This document shows, in pieces, positions 44,384 through 53,174 of a stretch of 64,000 bases of DNA; position 1 is the first letter of the stretch, and every line of letters begins with the position of its first letter. The stretch comes from Fabrea salina (lineage: Eukaryota > Ciliophora > Heterotrichea > Heterotrichida > Fabreidae). A program made the position numbers and the translations under genes. The DNA is taken from contig JALIHJ010000013.1 of the NCBI GenBank assembly GCA_022984795.1, positions 248,001 through 312,000 of the forward strand, given 5' to 3'. The notes beneath the pieces were generated by a model. That model had not been told where the DNA came from, made no database searches, and worked only from the letters and a program-made list of their open reading frames with translations.

Positions 44384-45148
44384 TTATGCTTTGTAGTAAG
44401 TGGGTTTCTTTTGGGTTTTTTGGAAAAACCTGAACGTCAAAATATTAACTAGCACTGGCCAAAACTCGAACTTCCGTTGTTTCTGGAACTTAGTTACGTT
44501 AACTCCGGGAAGAGGACTGTCTTTTTCTACACTTTGCCACAAAAAGAAACTGCTAAGACCCACAAAGCAGTGCCAGCATCCGTGCCAAAACCTCAAGTAG
44601 TCAGTTTCGTCGTCAAGTCCCCTTACAAAGCAAATCACAGCACAAAGCATCAAAAAACCTCCTTTCTTTAAGCACTTAGAGTTAACTCTAGGCTTCCTCC
44701 AAAACACCAACTTAGTAACTAGCACTCCCACAAACAACAAAATAGGACAAACAGTGTTTTCTAGGTCCCAGGGGTGTTTGGTTTGCATAACTAAAGTAAC
44801 TCCTCCTCCTATCATAATCAAGTTGATATCTGTGTTGCACACATTCTTGGATGCGTAGCAGTTGTCTTTTTTGTGGAGGTTGTCCATGAAGTACACAAGC
44901 AAAATTATGAAACACATGATCGACCCAATGTTGTCTAACATATGCCACCTACCCACTCTCAAGTAAAGTTGCTTCCAACCCAAAGACTCCAAAGAGTGGT
45001 AGAGAAAAGACGTGACGAAAGTAAACACTCCAATGTGGAACTGCAAAGTCATCTTTTTGTGGTACAACACGTAGAGTGCAGGGAAGCAAGCAAAGTTGGT
45101 TATTCCAGTTATCAAAAGCATCACAGCCTTTTCAGTTGTGGTTTCCAT
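44384..45148 (-). CDS. TMEM8/myomaker-family (CREST-type) seven-helix membrane protein
   Basis: The 254-residue protein has about seven membrane helices. It shows the CREST metal-site pattern: FLYHSLES (S..YH, ~47-54), RWHMLDN (D, ~68-74), and RFWHGCWH (HxxxH, ~185-192) in the last helices. That layout matches the TMEM8/myomaker branch (DUF3522) of a superfamily with ceramidases, PAQR receptors and Per1. Members are lipid hydrolases or act in membrane fusion; the metal residues look intact, so hydrolase activity is possible. Start lies 8 bp from the divergent carrier gene. Confidence 0.8.
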   Translation of the reverse strand: METTTEKAVMLLITGITNFACFPALYVLYHKKMTLQFHIGVFTFVTSFLYHSLESLGWKQLYLRVGRWHMLDNIGSIMCFIILLVYFMDNLHKKDNCYASKNVCNTDINLIMIGGGVTLVMQTKHPWDLENTVCPILLFVGVLVTKLVFWRKPRVNSKCLKKGGFLMLCAVICFVRGLDDETDYLRFWHGCWHCFVGLSSFFLWQSVEKDSPLPGVNVTKFQKQRKFEFWPVLVNILTFRFFQKTQKKPTYYKA

Positions 45149-45156
45149 ATTGTTAG
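45149..45156. promoter_or_regulatory. 8-bp divergent spacer between two start codons
   Basis: Only ATTGTTAG separates the first ATG of the TMEM8-like gene (minus) from that of the ADP/ATP carrier (plus). If the TMEM8-like protein begins at its second Met (codon 10), the spacer is 35 bp. Either way transcription signals must overlap coding sequence. Confidence 0.5.
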
Positions 45157-46047
45157 ATGGGAAAAGACAGTACTTTTATAGTCGACTTTGGACTGGCAAG
45201 CGTAAGTGCAGCTTTTGGCAAAAGTGCAATAGCTCCTCTCGAAAGAGTGAAGTTGCTTCTCCAACTGCAAGATGCAAGTTCTCAACTTTCCAAAGACAAG
45301 CACTACAAAGGCATAGTTGACTGCTTCAAGCGAGTGTACTTAGAACAAGGGTTCCTTTCGTTTTGGAGAGGCAACCTAGCTAATGTAATTCGTTACTTCC
45401 CTACCCAAGCCCTTAGCTTTGCCATTAGGGACTTGAGCAAAAAGTACTTGCCTCACTACGAAACAGACTTCCAAAAACAAATGCTGAGTAACTTAGCAGC
45501 AGGAGCAATAGCAGGGGGAATGACTACCTTCGTTGGATACCCCCTCGACTTCATAAGAACCCGCATGGGAGCTGATGTTGGAAAGGCCATGCACGAAAGG
45601 GAGTTTAAAAGTCTTTCGAACTGCGCTGTGAAAGTTTGGAAGGCCGATGGAGTTAAGGGGTTTTTCCGCGGAATGAGTGTGGCTTTGCCGGGGTTTGCCC
45701 TTTACCGAGCCTTGTACTTCGGGTTGTATGACAGTTTCAAAGTAGTGATGCCTAGTGAGTCACTGATTTACAAGTTTATGATTGCCCAGGGAGCCAGTAC
45801 AGTAGGAAGTGTGCTGTGCTACCCCATGGACACTGTGAGGAGGAGAATGATGATGCAGAGTTTGCGCAAGGACGTTCTTTACTCAGGAGTTGTTGACTGC
45901 ACAAGTAAAATTCTAAAGAACGAAGGAGTGCGAGCACTGTACAAAGGAGGTTTCACAAATATTCTCAGGAGTTCCGGAGGAGCTTTGGTTTTGGTCCTTT
46001 ATGACAAGCTAAAGCAACTGCTTTTAATAAGAGTCAACCACGAATAA
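45157..46047 (+). CDS. ANT: Mitochondrial ADP/ATP carrier
   Basis: The 296-residue protein has three repeats of the mitochondrial carrier fold with Px[D/E]xx[K/R] motifs: APLERVK, YPLDFIRTR, YPMDTVRRR. The last runs on to RRRMMMQ, the diagnostic signature of the ADP/ATP translocase. The Tyr/Phe gates and G-x-x-x-G turns fit the family and the length is normal. It exchanges cytosolic ADP for matrix ATP across the inner membrane. No presequence, as usual. Confidence 0.97.
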   Translation: MGKDSTFIVDFGLASVSAAFGKSAIAPLERVKLLLQLQDASSQLSKDKHYKGIVDCFKRVYLEQGFLSFWRGNLANVIRYFPTQALSFAIRDLSKKYLPHYETDFQKQMLSNLAAGAIAGGMTTFVGYPLDFIRTRMGADVGKAMHEREFKSLSNCAVKVWKADGVKGFFRGMSVALPGFALYRALYFGLYDSFKVVMPSESLIYKFMIAQGASTVGSVLCYPMDTVRRRMMMQSLRKDVLYSGVVDCTSKILKNEGVRALYKGGFTNILRSSGGALVLVLYDKLKQLLLIRVNHE

Positions 46048-46072
46048 CACATAATAAGTCTTTATATACGAA

Positions 46073-47918
46073 ATGAAAGCTTGTGTGGTTTGCCATCAAG
46101 AGGGCACAATGGAGTGTAAGCAGTAAGTAGCATCGCAGTTGTCACACTGCAGTTCATCCAGAGTGTTACGGAGTAAGTAGTTCCTTGGACTCCTGGGAAT
46201 GCGACACTTGCAAGTTTGGTGTAAATCCGGATTGCGCTTTATGTCCTCCCAATCCGCCATCTACTGAAAGTCCTTTGCGAAGAATCAACCAAGACAAGTG
46301 GGCCCACGTAACTTGTAAGTTCTAGACAGGTGTATATTTCATTCCGGAAACTCACCTTGACCCTTCAGCTGCGTATCCTGTTGTTGGGTTCCAAGACATT
46401 GATCCTTTAGCTTACACTCTTAAGTGTGAAGTGTGCAGTCGCATCAGGGGAGTTTGTGTTAACTGTGCCAATCAAGCGTGTGAAAAGACTTTCCACGTGC
46501 AGTGTGCACTTTCCAAACAGTTCAGGACTTGCGATCACCAGATATACTGCCCCCAGCACTCAGCTGCAAAGCCCAAAGAAGCACCTAGTCTTCCTGCTTA
46601 CATGGTGCGCATCAACAAGCCGCCTCCAAAAACCCTGCTTAAAAAGGTGCAATTCCACTACACAGCAGACAACGTAAACACCGAAAGGACCATTAAGACC
46701 TCTTCTTCAGAGTACTGCCAGAAGATTGAGGACTACTTCAAGACACCTGACGAGAAAGTTCTCAAAAACTCCGAACTGCCCTTTGACTACAACACAGTGC
46801 CTGCTAAAACCAAACTTTCCGAAAACTTGCCTATTTGCAGAGTGATAATCCACAGACAAAAGTCAGCTTGGATGCAGTTCAGACTCAAACCTAGAACCAA
46901 ACCCCAAGCTCCTAAGGACCAAACTTTCATAATCCAACCTAAGTACGGAGAAAAAGCAAACTTAAACTACGAACTTCAACTAGACAAAGCAAGTATTTTG
47001 AAAGAAGGAGACGAACTGGAACTAACTGGAAGGTGTCTTTCCAAAACCGAGGGGGCTGAAGACGAGGTTTCCAAAGAAATACTTTACTGTTTGAATTTTT
47101 ACTCCCGTAAAATAAGGCCTTGGGTCAACACTCACAAACAAATAACAAGCAGGAACTTAGAAAACAAACGCAGGAAAATAGACCTGGACTACGTTTACCA
47201 GGTTTCAAGGGAGTGCCAGGTAGTTATGCAGTCGAACTTGATTTTCCGAAACATCCAGTTAGGAGTCCAGGACAAAAACGAACAGTGCTACATCGACCGG
47301 GTGGCTGCCAACGATGAGTATGAACTCACAGAGTTCGACTGCAGCGTTTGCTTCAACTGCAGCGAAGAAGACACTTGCACCAACCCTAAAGTCTACTGCT
47401 CAGGCTGCCGACTGTTCATCCACAAAGCTTGCCACGGAATTCAAGTTATTCCTGAAGAGTTTTTGTGCCAACTGTGCAGAACAGGTGCCAACCCTCGGTG
47501 TTTTCTCTGCACTCGTTCCAAAGGGCCTATGAAACTAGCAGGCAACAAGTGGTTCCACATTTCTTGTGCACTTTGGGACCCTAAACGCGTTGAGTTCGAA
47601 GACAAACAACAACTGGAGGGCTTGAAAGTCACAGGAGAAACCCGCATAGGGCGCTGCTTGGTGTGCAAGGAGTCTTCAGGACTTTTGACTCAGTGCGTTT
47701 CTTGTGAAGAACTGTGCCACTTGATGTGTGCTTGGCGCAAAGGGATGAAGTTTTTCGTTGAAGAGCTCCCCACAACTACAGTTCGCAAACTTGGAGTGTC
47801 GTTTAAGTGTTCAGAGCACTTGCCCAAGTCTTACTTGAAGTTGCAAAGGGTCTTGCGGAAAACTCCCTACAAATACTACATACACCCCCGACTCAAGCAA
47901 AAAAGACCAAGAATGTAA
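46073..47918 (+). CDS. Double extended-PHD chromatin protein (JADE/BRPF-like)
   Basis: Three exons (46073-46122, 46139-46314, 46330-47918) give 604 residues. An ePHD occupies residues 1-140: CVVCHQEGTMEC, CHTAVHPECYG, WECDTC, then the second half QDKWAHVTCVYFIPE, CEVC, CVNC, FHVQCAL. A second ePHD follows at ~410-590: CSVCFNC, CSGCRLFIHKACHGI, FLCQLC, CFLCTRSKGPMK, WFHISCALW, CLVC, CHLMCAW. Between them lies an unassigned ~250-residue region. The C-x2-C and HxxC spacings are those of JADE/BRPF/MLL readers that bind histone H3 tails or DNA. Unspliced, the first ePHD would be lost. Confidence 0.9.
46123..46138 (+). other. 16-nt spliceosomal intron
   Basis: GTAAGTAGCATCGCAG between CA and T-TGT-CAC. 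Removal restores the ePHD Cys/His ligands KHCHTAVH. Of the seven introns seen here it is the only one 16 nt long; the A remains at position 10. Confidence 0.92.
46315..46329 (+). other. 15-nt spliceosomal intron
   Basis: GTAAGTTCTAGACAG inside the Cys codon of HVTC. It contains an in-frame TAG; splicing gives HVTCVYFIPE, the expected ePHD continuation. A at position 10. Confidence 0.93.
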
Positions 47919-47934
47919 CTTAACTACAATACAT

Positions 47935-49488
47935 TTAAAGAGTCTTATGCAGTGCTTCAGAGTGGATTTCTTTTAGTTGGGTTTGGGCGTTGCTGGCGTT
48001 TTTTTGGAGCTGTCTGACAGTTTCAACGTCTAAAGGCTTAAGTGGAAAGCTTCTGTTGTTTGTTTGGGAGTGTTCTCTCATTACGAAGTAGTACTTCGCG
48101 TACTCACTGTTTTTAATGCCTACTTCAAAGTCTACCAAACTAAGGAAAGCACTTTCCATCGAGTTGATTTCTTTCAAAGTCAAGTTAGTAAACACTTGTG
48201 CAAAGTGCACGTTTTCGTAACTCTCGTCGTCCCACACTTTGCTTGCAAGAACCAAACTAGTAAACAGCAGTCTTTTCCAGTTCTGCGAGTTCAAGTAGAG
48301 TCCAGTTTTCTCTATGAGTCTTTCTAAGTATATCAGTGAAATGATTATGCACTCTTTTTCCATCTTGCTGCGCACCAACACGTTCTTGGCAATGTTGTAA
48401 ATCTCTTCTTCAGGCGGAGTGTTTCCTTCCTTGGAGTTGGGGTCGTTAAACTCCAAGTCAAACAAATTCTTTATTGACTGGGGAACTTTCAAGTCGCCTG
48501 CTTCTTTGGCAGGAGAACACTCCACACTGCGTTCCGAGATTGGGTTGAGTTCTGTGGGTGCTGGCAAGGAGTCCTGGGAGTACTCAAGTGAAGTTGCTGA
48601 ACTAAACCCTGACAAAGAAGACATTCTCGACCTTAAAGTGTCTTTAAGTGGTTCTCCCAAAAAGTCCGGCATCGAACTCAGACTTTCTCTAAGTTCAGGT
48701 TCTGTGTTTCTGTTTTCTTCAACTTGCAAACTGTGTTCAATGAGTTTCTTAAGCACTCGACTTAAACACCTACTCATTTCTTCAATGTCAATGTGGTGGA
48801 GGGTCGATCTTAACTTAGAGGAGTCATAACTAACGCCTACTTCGTTCTGTTTGAAGCGTTCTGGGAACTCCACAAAGGGGTCTAGTTTAGGTTTAGGGAC
48901 CTCTGGAGAGTCAGGCGGCTGGAGTTTTTCTTGGAGTTCAGAAATCTTGGCCTGTGCTTCTTCTAGTTCTTTTCTGAGTTTTTCAGCCTCTTCGTCTTCG
49001 TCAACTAAATCTAAAACATCTTCTTCAAAATGTATGTTCTGGACAGTTTCTTTGAGTTGGTGAGTTGAAGGGTGCTTTTCTTGGGTTTTGTGGGTTCTTT
49101 TTGAACGTGAAGAACTTCTCCGCGAAGAACTCGAAGAAAGAGGTTTTGCATGGATTTGCCTCAGAAGTTCCAGCATGCTTCCAAAACGACTTTTGTGACC
49201 TGGCAGAACCTTGATGATGCTATAAACTTCATCAAGCTTTTTTTCCTCCATGTAAGCAAGGGCTGCTGGGTTTTCTGCGTAACCCATTTCCTCAAGCTTT
49301 TTGGCATACTGCTGGAGGGAAAAAGACTTAAGAACTCTGTAGAGGTTGGAGTTCATAAGAGACTCGCCCTGGAAGTTGGGGGCTTGGGTCTCCACCACTG
49401 CTGCCGAGGGATGTTTGATGGTGGGTTTAGCGTTCCTGACCTTTTGGTCGTGGAGTTTCTTTTTGCGTTCTTGCTCCCATCTTTTCAT
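47935..49488 (-). CDS. SAM-domain protein with C-terminal cyclin-Y-like box
   Basis: The 517-residue protein has a SAM-like helical bundle at ~50-115 (VLKSFSLQQYAKKLEEMGY, LPGHKSRFGSMLELLRQI), basic Ser-rich and coiled stretches (~165-195), and a cyclin box at ~355-460. The box reads ECIIISLIYLERLIEKTG, RLLFTSLVLASKVWDDESYENVHFAQVF, MESAFLSLVDFEVGI, closest to cyclin Y/PCL cyclins, which activate CDK14/16-type or Pho85-type kinases. SAM plus cyclin Y in one chain is unusual to my knowledge. It lies first after the convergent ePHD gene (16 bp between stops). Confidence 0.85.
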   Translation of the reverse strand: MKRWEQERKKKLHDQKVRNAKPTIKHPSAAVVETQAPNFQGESLMNSNLYRVLKSFSLQQYAKKLEEMGYAENPAALAYMEEKKLDEVYSIIKVLPGHKSRFGSMLELLRQIHAKPLSSSSSRRSSSRSKRTHKTQEKHPSTHQLKETVQNIHFEEDVLDLVDEDEEAEKLRKELEEAQAKISELQEKLQPPDSPEVPKPKLDPFVEFPERFKQNEVGVSYDSSKLRSTLHHIDIEEMSRCLSRVLKKLIEHSLQVEENRNTEPELRESLSSMPDFLGEPLKDTLRSRMSSLSGFSSATSLEYSQDSLPAPTELNPISERSVECSPAKEAGDLKVPQSIKNLFDLEFNDPNSKEGNTPPEEEIYNIAKNVLVRSKMEKECIIISLIYLERLIEKTGLYLNSQNWKRLLFTSLVLASKVWDDESYENVHFAQVFTNLTLKEINSMESAFLSLVDFEVGIKNSEYAKYYFVMREHSQTNNRSFPLKPLDVETVRQLQKNASNAQTQLKEIHSEALHKTL

Positions 49489-49512
49489 ATTATTGGGAAG
49501 TAATTACTTAAA

Positions 49513-50499
49513 TTAGAGAACCTTGAACATGGCCAGACCAGTGTAGTAACCGAAGTTGTACCAGTCTTGGTTCTTCCAGTCATAGATGGCTGTATTGATT
49601 TCGCTGTAGATTTCTCTTCCGTTCCAGATCAAGGATTTTCCGACGTGCCATACAAGACTGATGGGGTCGGTGAAGGTTGCAATAGCTTCTTCGATTCTCT
49701 TTGCAGCTTCTTCGGCACCTTCTACTGCGTTTTTGCATTCCCTAATGTCACCAGGGAGGGATTTGACTCCTTCAGCCAAGTCTTTGATTCCATTAACAAT
49801 ACCGTCGAAGTCTTTCCTTTCCAAGTTCTTCACAGCGTTGACAAAGTCGCTCACTGAGTTTTCGGCGTCACTAATGCATGAAGCAATTGAGCCAATTCCG
49901 AAGTCAGCAGCAGCTCCAACAAGAACTCCACCGAAGATTTCAATAACGTCTTCAGCAATAGGGATAACGTCGGAGTTTCCATCGTTTCCAAGCACAGCAA
50001 ACATAGCTTCTCCAATCTTTAGTCCACACTGTTCCCAGTTGGAGTTTTCCCAGGCTTGCATGGCTTCGCTAAGGTCGTCAAAGATTTGGTGGCCGTCAAC
50101 GATGATGGATTTTCCAAGGTGGTAAACCAAACTCCAGGGGTTTTTGAAGCTGTTGATGGCCCTTTCGAAAGCATCAGCAGTTTCTCCTTCGGCAGCCTTG
50201 CACTCCTTGATGGCAGTAGGGACATCTTGGAAGGCTTCAGCAATTTGGTGGAGTCCATCCTTAATTCCATCGAAGGATTCTTTCATGATGTCGTTAATGG
50301 CACCTTCGACGTCAGTTCCAACAGTTCCAATGTCAGAGATGCAGGGTTTGATGTCTTGGGCGTTGATGTCAGCTCCCATTCCTTCAAGTACTCCTCCAAT
50401 AAGTTCGAGAATTCCTTCTACGCTAGGAGTCCCCTTCACACGCAAGTTGCCGCCGCCAAAGCACATGCCTACAACTAGTAGTCCAACTAAAACTTTCAT
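49513..50499 (-). CDS. Secreted protein of two homologous ~140-residue domains
   Basis: The 328-residue protein has a signal peptide (MKVLVGLLVVGMCFGGG) and two tandem copies of one helical domain: ~28-167 and ~185-328. Shared landmarks are FGGVL/IGGVL, a C-I-S-D pair, FDGI..GI..L/IAE, V/L-P..I-x-ECK, SLVYHLGKS / SLVWHVGKS and the ending AMFxVL. Each copy keeps Cys residues near the start and in ECK. Proteins with this fold seem common in ciliates as secreted or vacuolar proteins, but the role is unknown. The codon use is rich in G/C-ending codons, which suggests strong expression. Confidence 0.85.
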   Translation of the reverse strand: MKVLVGLLVVGMCFGGGNLRVKGTPSVEGILELIGGVLEGMGADINAQDIKPCISDIGTVGTDVEGAINDIMKESFDGIKDGLHQIAEAFQDVPTAIKECKAAEGETADAFERAINSFKNPWSLVYHLGKSIIVDGHQIFDDLSEAMQAWENSNWEQCGLKIGEAMFAVLGNDGNSDVIPIAEDVIEIFGGVLVGAAADFGIGSIASCISDAENSVSDFVNAVKNLERKDFDGIVNGIKDLAEGVKSLPGDIRECKNAVEGAEEAAKRIEEAIATFTDPISLVWHVGKSLIWNGREIYSEINTAIYDWKNQDWYNFGYYTGLAMFKVL

Positions 50500-50546
50500 T
50501 TATTTTTTCACCACCTGCATGGGGCCAATTAGTTCAACAATATGTC

Positions 50547-51431
50547 TTACTTTATCCTTTTAAAAGTTTTGTCGTTCGTGGTTCTTTGTCTCTTCTTGCG
50601 AGAGTACTCTGAAGTATCCAAGTCAGGGTACTGCATCAGTTGAATACAGAACTTTTCTCCTACTGAAGGGTCAATTTCCTGGGAGTCCTTGGCTGTTATG
50701 ACCCGGGTGTTGCCGTCGTAGGGATTCCTAAATTGCTTGAGCAAGTGCAAGTTGGTTTTGGTGCGCTTGATCATTCTGACTCTGAAGCAGGCTCCTCTTT
50801 CTGCTGGAAACAATCCAGGTTTGTAAGAGCCGTCAGGCCCGCCCAAGATCTTCGCGAAGCCGTAACAATTCACTGAGTCAATAAGAACAAGAGCTACGTT
50901 TTCGCACTGCCTCAAAGCTTCCTTGAGGACTTTATGGTTTTGTTTAGGAGTAGCCCAGGCTTCGTTTGACACTGCGTTTTCGACCTCTTCAGTAGTTCCT
51001 CTTCCGAGGAAGTAACGTGTGTTTCCGGAGAAGGGGGAGTCGCTCTTTACAAACAAGTGGTCTGTTTTCATTGGAACCCTCGTGTGAAAAAAAGGATTAA
51101 TTATCTCTGCAAAATACTTGTCGGGCAGGTAGTCGGGAGGCTGGAAGGTACGTTCGTGCCTTTCTTTGCAAGCTGGGCCTTTACTGCAAAAGCCAAATGC
51201 ATACTTAGCGCATGGTTTTTGGTTGGGGTCGTTGTGTTTGAACACACAATTTTCATCAGTGCAAGGTCTTCCTTTAGTGATTGAGGAACAGATTGGCATC
51301 CTTGAAAGGTCGTACTGATGCAAGTACTCACACCTTTCGTCCTTTTGACACAGTCCTTTCAGCCAGTGCTTGCAAACTACTGTCCACCTTCTAGGGTCGA
51401 TTGCGCCCTCTGACTTTGCTTCTTCCATCAT
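50547..51431 (-). CDS. CPSF30-like CCCH protein with YTH domain
   Basis: The 294-residue protein has three CCCH zinc fingers at ~18-85: CKHWLKGLCQKDERCEYLH, CSSITKGRPCTDENCVFKH and CAKYAFGFCSKGPACKERH. These are of the cleavage/polyadenylation factor CPSF30 kind. A YTH domain follows at ~135-270: RYFLGRG, EAWATPKQN, CENVALVLIDSVNCYGFAKI, LKQFRNPYDG, SQEIDPSVGEKFC. This combination is known from plants (CPSF30-L) and apicomplexans, linking m6A to poly(A)-site choice. The first aromatic-cage Trp is kept; the second canonical Trp is not evident (Tyr/Phe in the region). Confidence 0.9.
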   Translation of the reverse strand: MMEEAKSEGAIDPRRWTVVCKHWLKGLCQKDERCEYLHQYDLSRMPICSSITKGRPCTDENCVFKHNDPNQKPCAKYAFGFCSKGPACKERHERTFQPPDYLPDKYFAEIINPFFHTRVPMKTDHLFVKSDSPFSGNTRYFLGRGTTEEVENAVSNEAWATPKQNHKVLKEALRQCENVALVLIDSVNCYGFAKILGGPDGSYKPGLFPAERGACFRVRMIKRTKTNLHLLKQFRNPYDGNTRVITAKDSQEIDPSVGEKFCIQLMQYPDLDTSEYSRKKRQRTTNDKTFKRIK

Positions 51432-51443
51432 TTATTATTAACT

Positions 51444-53168
51444 CTACCCAAAACACCCTCTCCACTTTGTTCCGGACTTCTGGGTTCTGTTTGCAGTTGG
51501 CTTTTCAGGAATTTTCTTTTTAGGATTCCTCTTCAAAACAACCCTGGAACTAAACCCTCCTTTTTGCAGTATTGAATTAAGTGTTGTTTCTAAGGACTCT
51601 TCTTGTTTGCTTTTGAGTTTTTTGTTGGTCTTTTCACAAAGCACTTTTGACAAGTAACTTCTTTTTAAGTGCAGTTCAACGTTTTCTTGGATTATCAACC
51701 ACAAACCGTACACACACTCGATTCCCTGGCGGTTGATTAAACTCAAGTACCCCTTTACTTCTTCTTCGATCTTTTTAAGAAGCAACTCAGATAGTTCAAA
51801 AACTTCATTGGACTCTGCCTGCACTAACTTCCCCAAGTTCCATGGACTAGTTTGCACAATTGCTTCATTTGCTTTTTGGAGTTTCTCCAACTCGTCAACA
51901 AGGGTGCTTTTTTGTTTCTGAAGTAACTCTTCAGCCAAATACTTCTTCCTGACTGACTTCATTTGCTTGTAAGTTCCAATCTTGTTGTCGCACTGCCCCT
52001 TGAGTGAACAAATACTTTCTTTGATGCTTCCTAAACTCTCAATGGCCTCCAAAACTTCCTTTTTCTTGGTTTCTATTAAGTTCTCTTTGTAAGTAGCTTT
52101 TGAGTGGAGTTCTTTTTGTTTGTTTACAAAGTCACTTGAGGAGTTGTGGTGCTTTACTTCCTCCAGAGCTTCAAAGACTTCAGTTTTCAAATTTGAAATT
52201 TCTTCTTTTAACAAGTCTATTTTCTGTTTTGTTTGTGCTTTCTCAGTCTTCTTAGACTCTACTTGGTCACTCACCTTTTTGTTGAGTTTTTCCACCATGC
52301 TAATTAGCTCCTCTAATTCCTTAATCAAACTGTCTTCTTGCCAAACTTCACGGAACTTCCTAAACCCACTTCCAGACACTTCTTCCTTCAAAGCTACTTC
52401 CTTTTTCTTGGAGTCTGCAATCCTTGCCAAAAGGTCTTCGTTTTCAAGGCGTCTTCTTTTGATCTGGTCTGTAGACATCCCTCCAATTTGGACCTGGCGT
52501 TCAATGTTGCTTCTGAAGTAATTCCTCGAAGTACTTTGGGACTTCTTCCAGGGCTGCACTGAAGCAGAACTGGGGGACTCCACTTTAGAACTAGTTTCGA
52601 AAGTTCCTAGTTGGTTCCTTGAATTGTCTCCCCACAGGTAAACTTCTCCTTCAATTCCTACTGCTACTGAAAACTGAGGTCCCGCTGCAATTCTAACTAC
52701 TTGGTTTACTTCTGAAACAGGGCCTGGGCCAGTGCTTTGTTTTCCCAACTGGCCGTGGGAATTAGACCCCCAAGACCACAAATACATTCCTGCCTCTAAA
52801 ACTAACACATGGTCTTCTCCACAAGCTACACTTACCACCACTACCCGTGATAACTCCTTTACGATCTTTAAATTCGGACTTTCAATTTGCCTGCTCAGCA
52901 ACTGTCCTTCTGGGGTCAGAATGTAACTACTAAGTTTGGTGTTTTCTACGTAATTTACTTTCACAGTTAGTTCTTGGATTGGCTCAAACATGTTGCTTTG
53001 GCCTATGTCAGTCACTATTCTAAGTTTTTCTTCACCTATTTCTGCCTTTCTAAGGTGGGTCAAGCCCTGTATTAGCCAGCACTGCACCCAACTCTGGCAG
53101 TTTTGCAAGCTTTTGCCGCAGACTTTGCAGAGCTTTTTATCCCCGAGTTCGAACTTGTGATTTTTCAT
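51444..53168 (-). CDS. RCC1-repeat and coiled-coil protein
   Basis: The 574-residue protein has two to three RCC1-type repeats at ~95-190 (VACGEDHVLVLEAGMYLWSWGSNSHGQLG and IAAGPQFSVAVGIEGEVYLWGDNSRNQLG, cited here as separate short landmarks). An early CKVC..C pair is present (~14-32), and long coiled coils lie at ~230-430. It is far too short in RCC1 repeats to be a Ran exchange factor; such partial propellers occur in centrosomal or ciliary scaffold proteins. The C-terminus is basic. Function unknown. Confidence 0.8.
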   Translation of the reverse strand: MKNHKFELGDKKLCKVCGKSLQNCQSWVQCWLIQGLTHLRKAEIGEEKLRIVTDIGQSNMFEPIQELTVKVNYVENTKLSSYILTPEGQLLSRQIESPNLKIVKELSRVVVVSVACGEDHVLVLEAGMYLWSWGSNSHGQLGKQSTGPGPVSEVNQVVRIAAGPQFSVAVGIEGEVYLWGDNSRNQLGTFETSSKVESPSSASVQPWKKSQSTSRNYFRSNIERQVQIGGMSTDQIKRRRLENEDLLARIADSKKKEVALKEEVSGSGFRKFREVWQEDSLIKELEELISMVEKLNKKVSDQVESKKTEKAQTKQKIDLLKEEISNLKTEVFEALEEVKHHNSSSDFVNKQKELHSKATYKENLIETKKKEVLEAIESLGSIKESICSLKGQCDNKIGTYKQMKSVRKKYLAEELLQKQKSTLVDELEKLQKANEAIVQTSPWNLGKLVQAESNEVFELSELLLKKIEEEVKGYLSLINRQGIECVYGLWLIIQENVELHLKRSYLSKVLCEKTNKKLKSKQEESLETTLNSILQKGGFSSRVVLKRNPKKKIPEKPTANRTQKSGTKWRGCFG

Positions 53169-53174
53169 AGTTTA

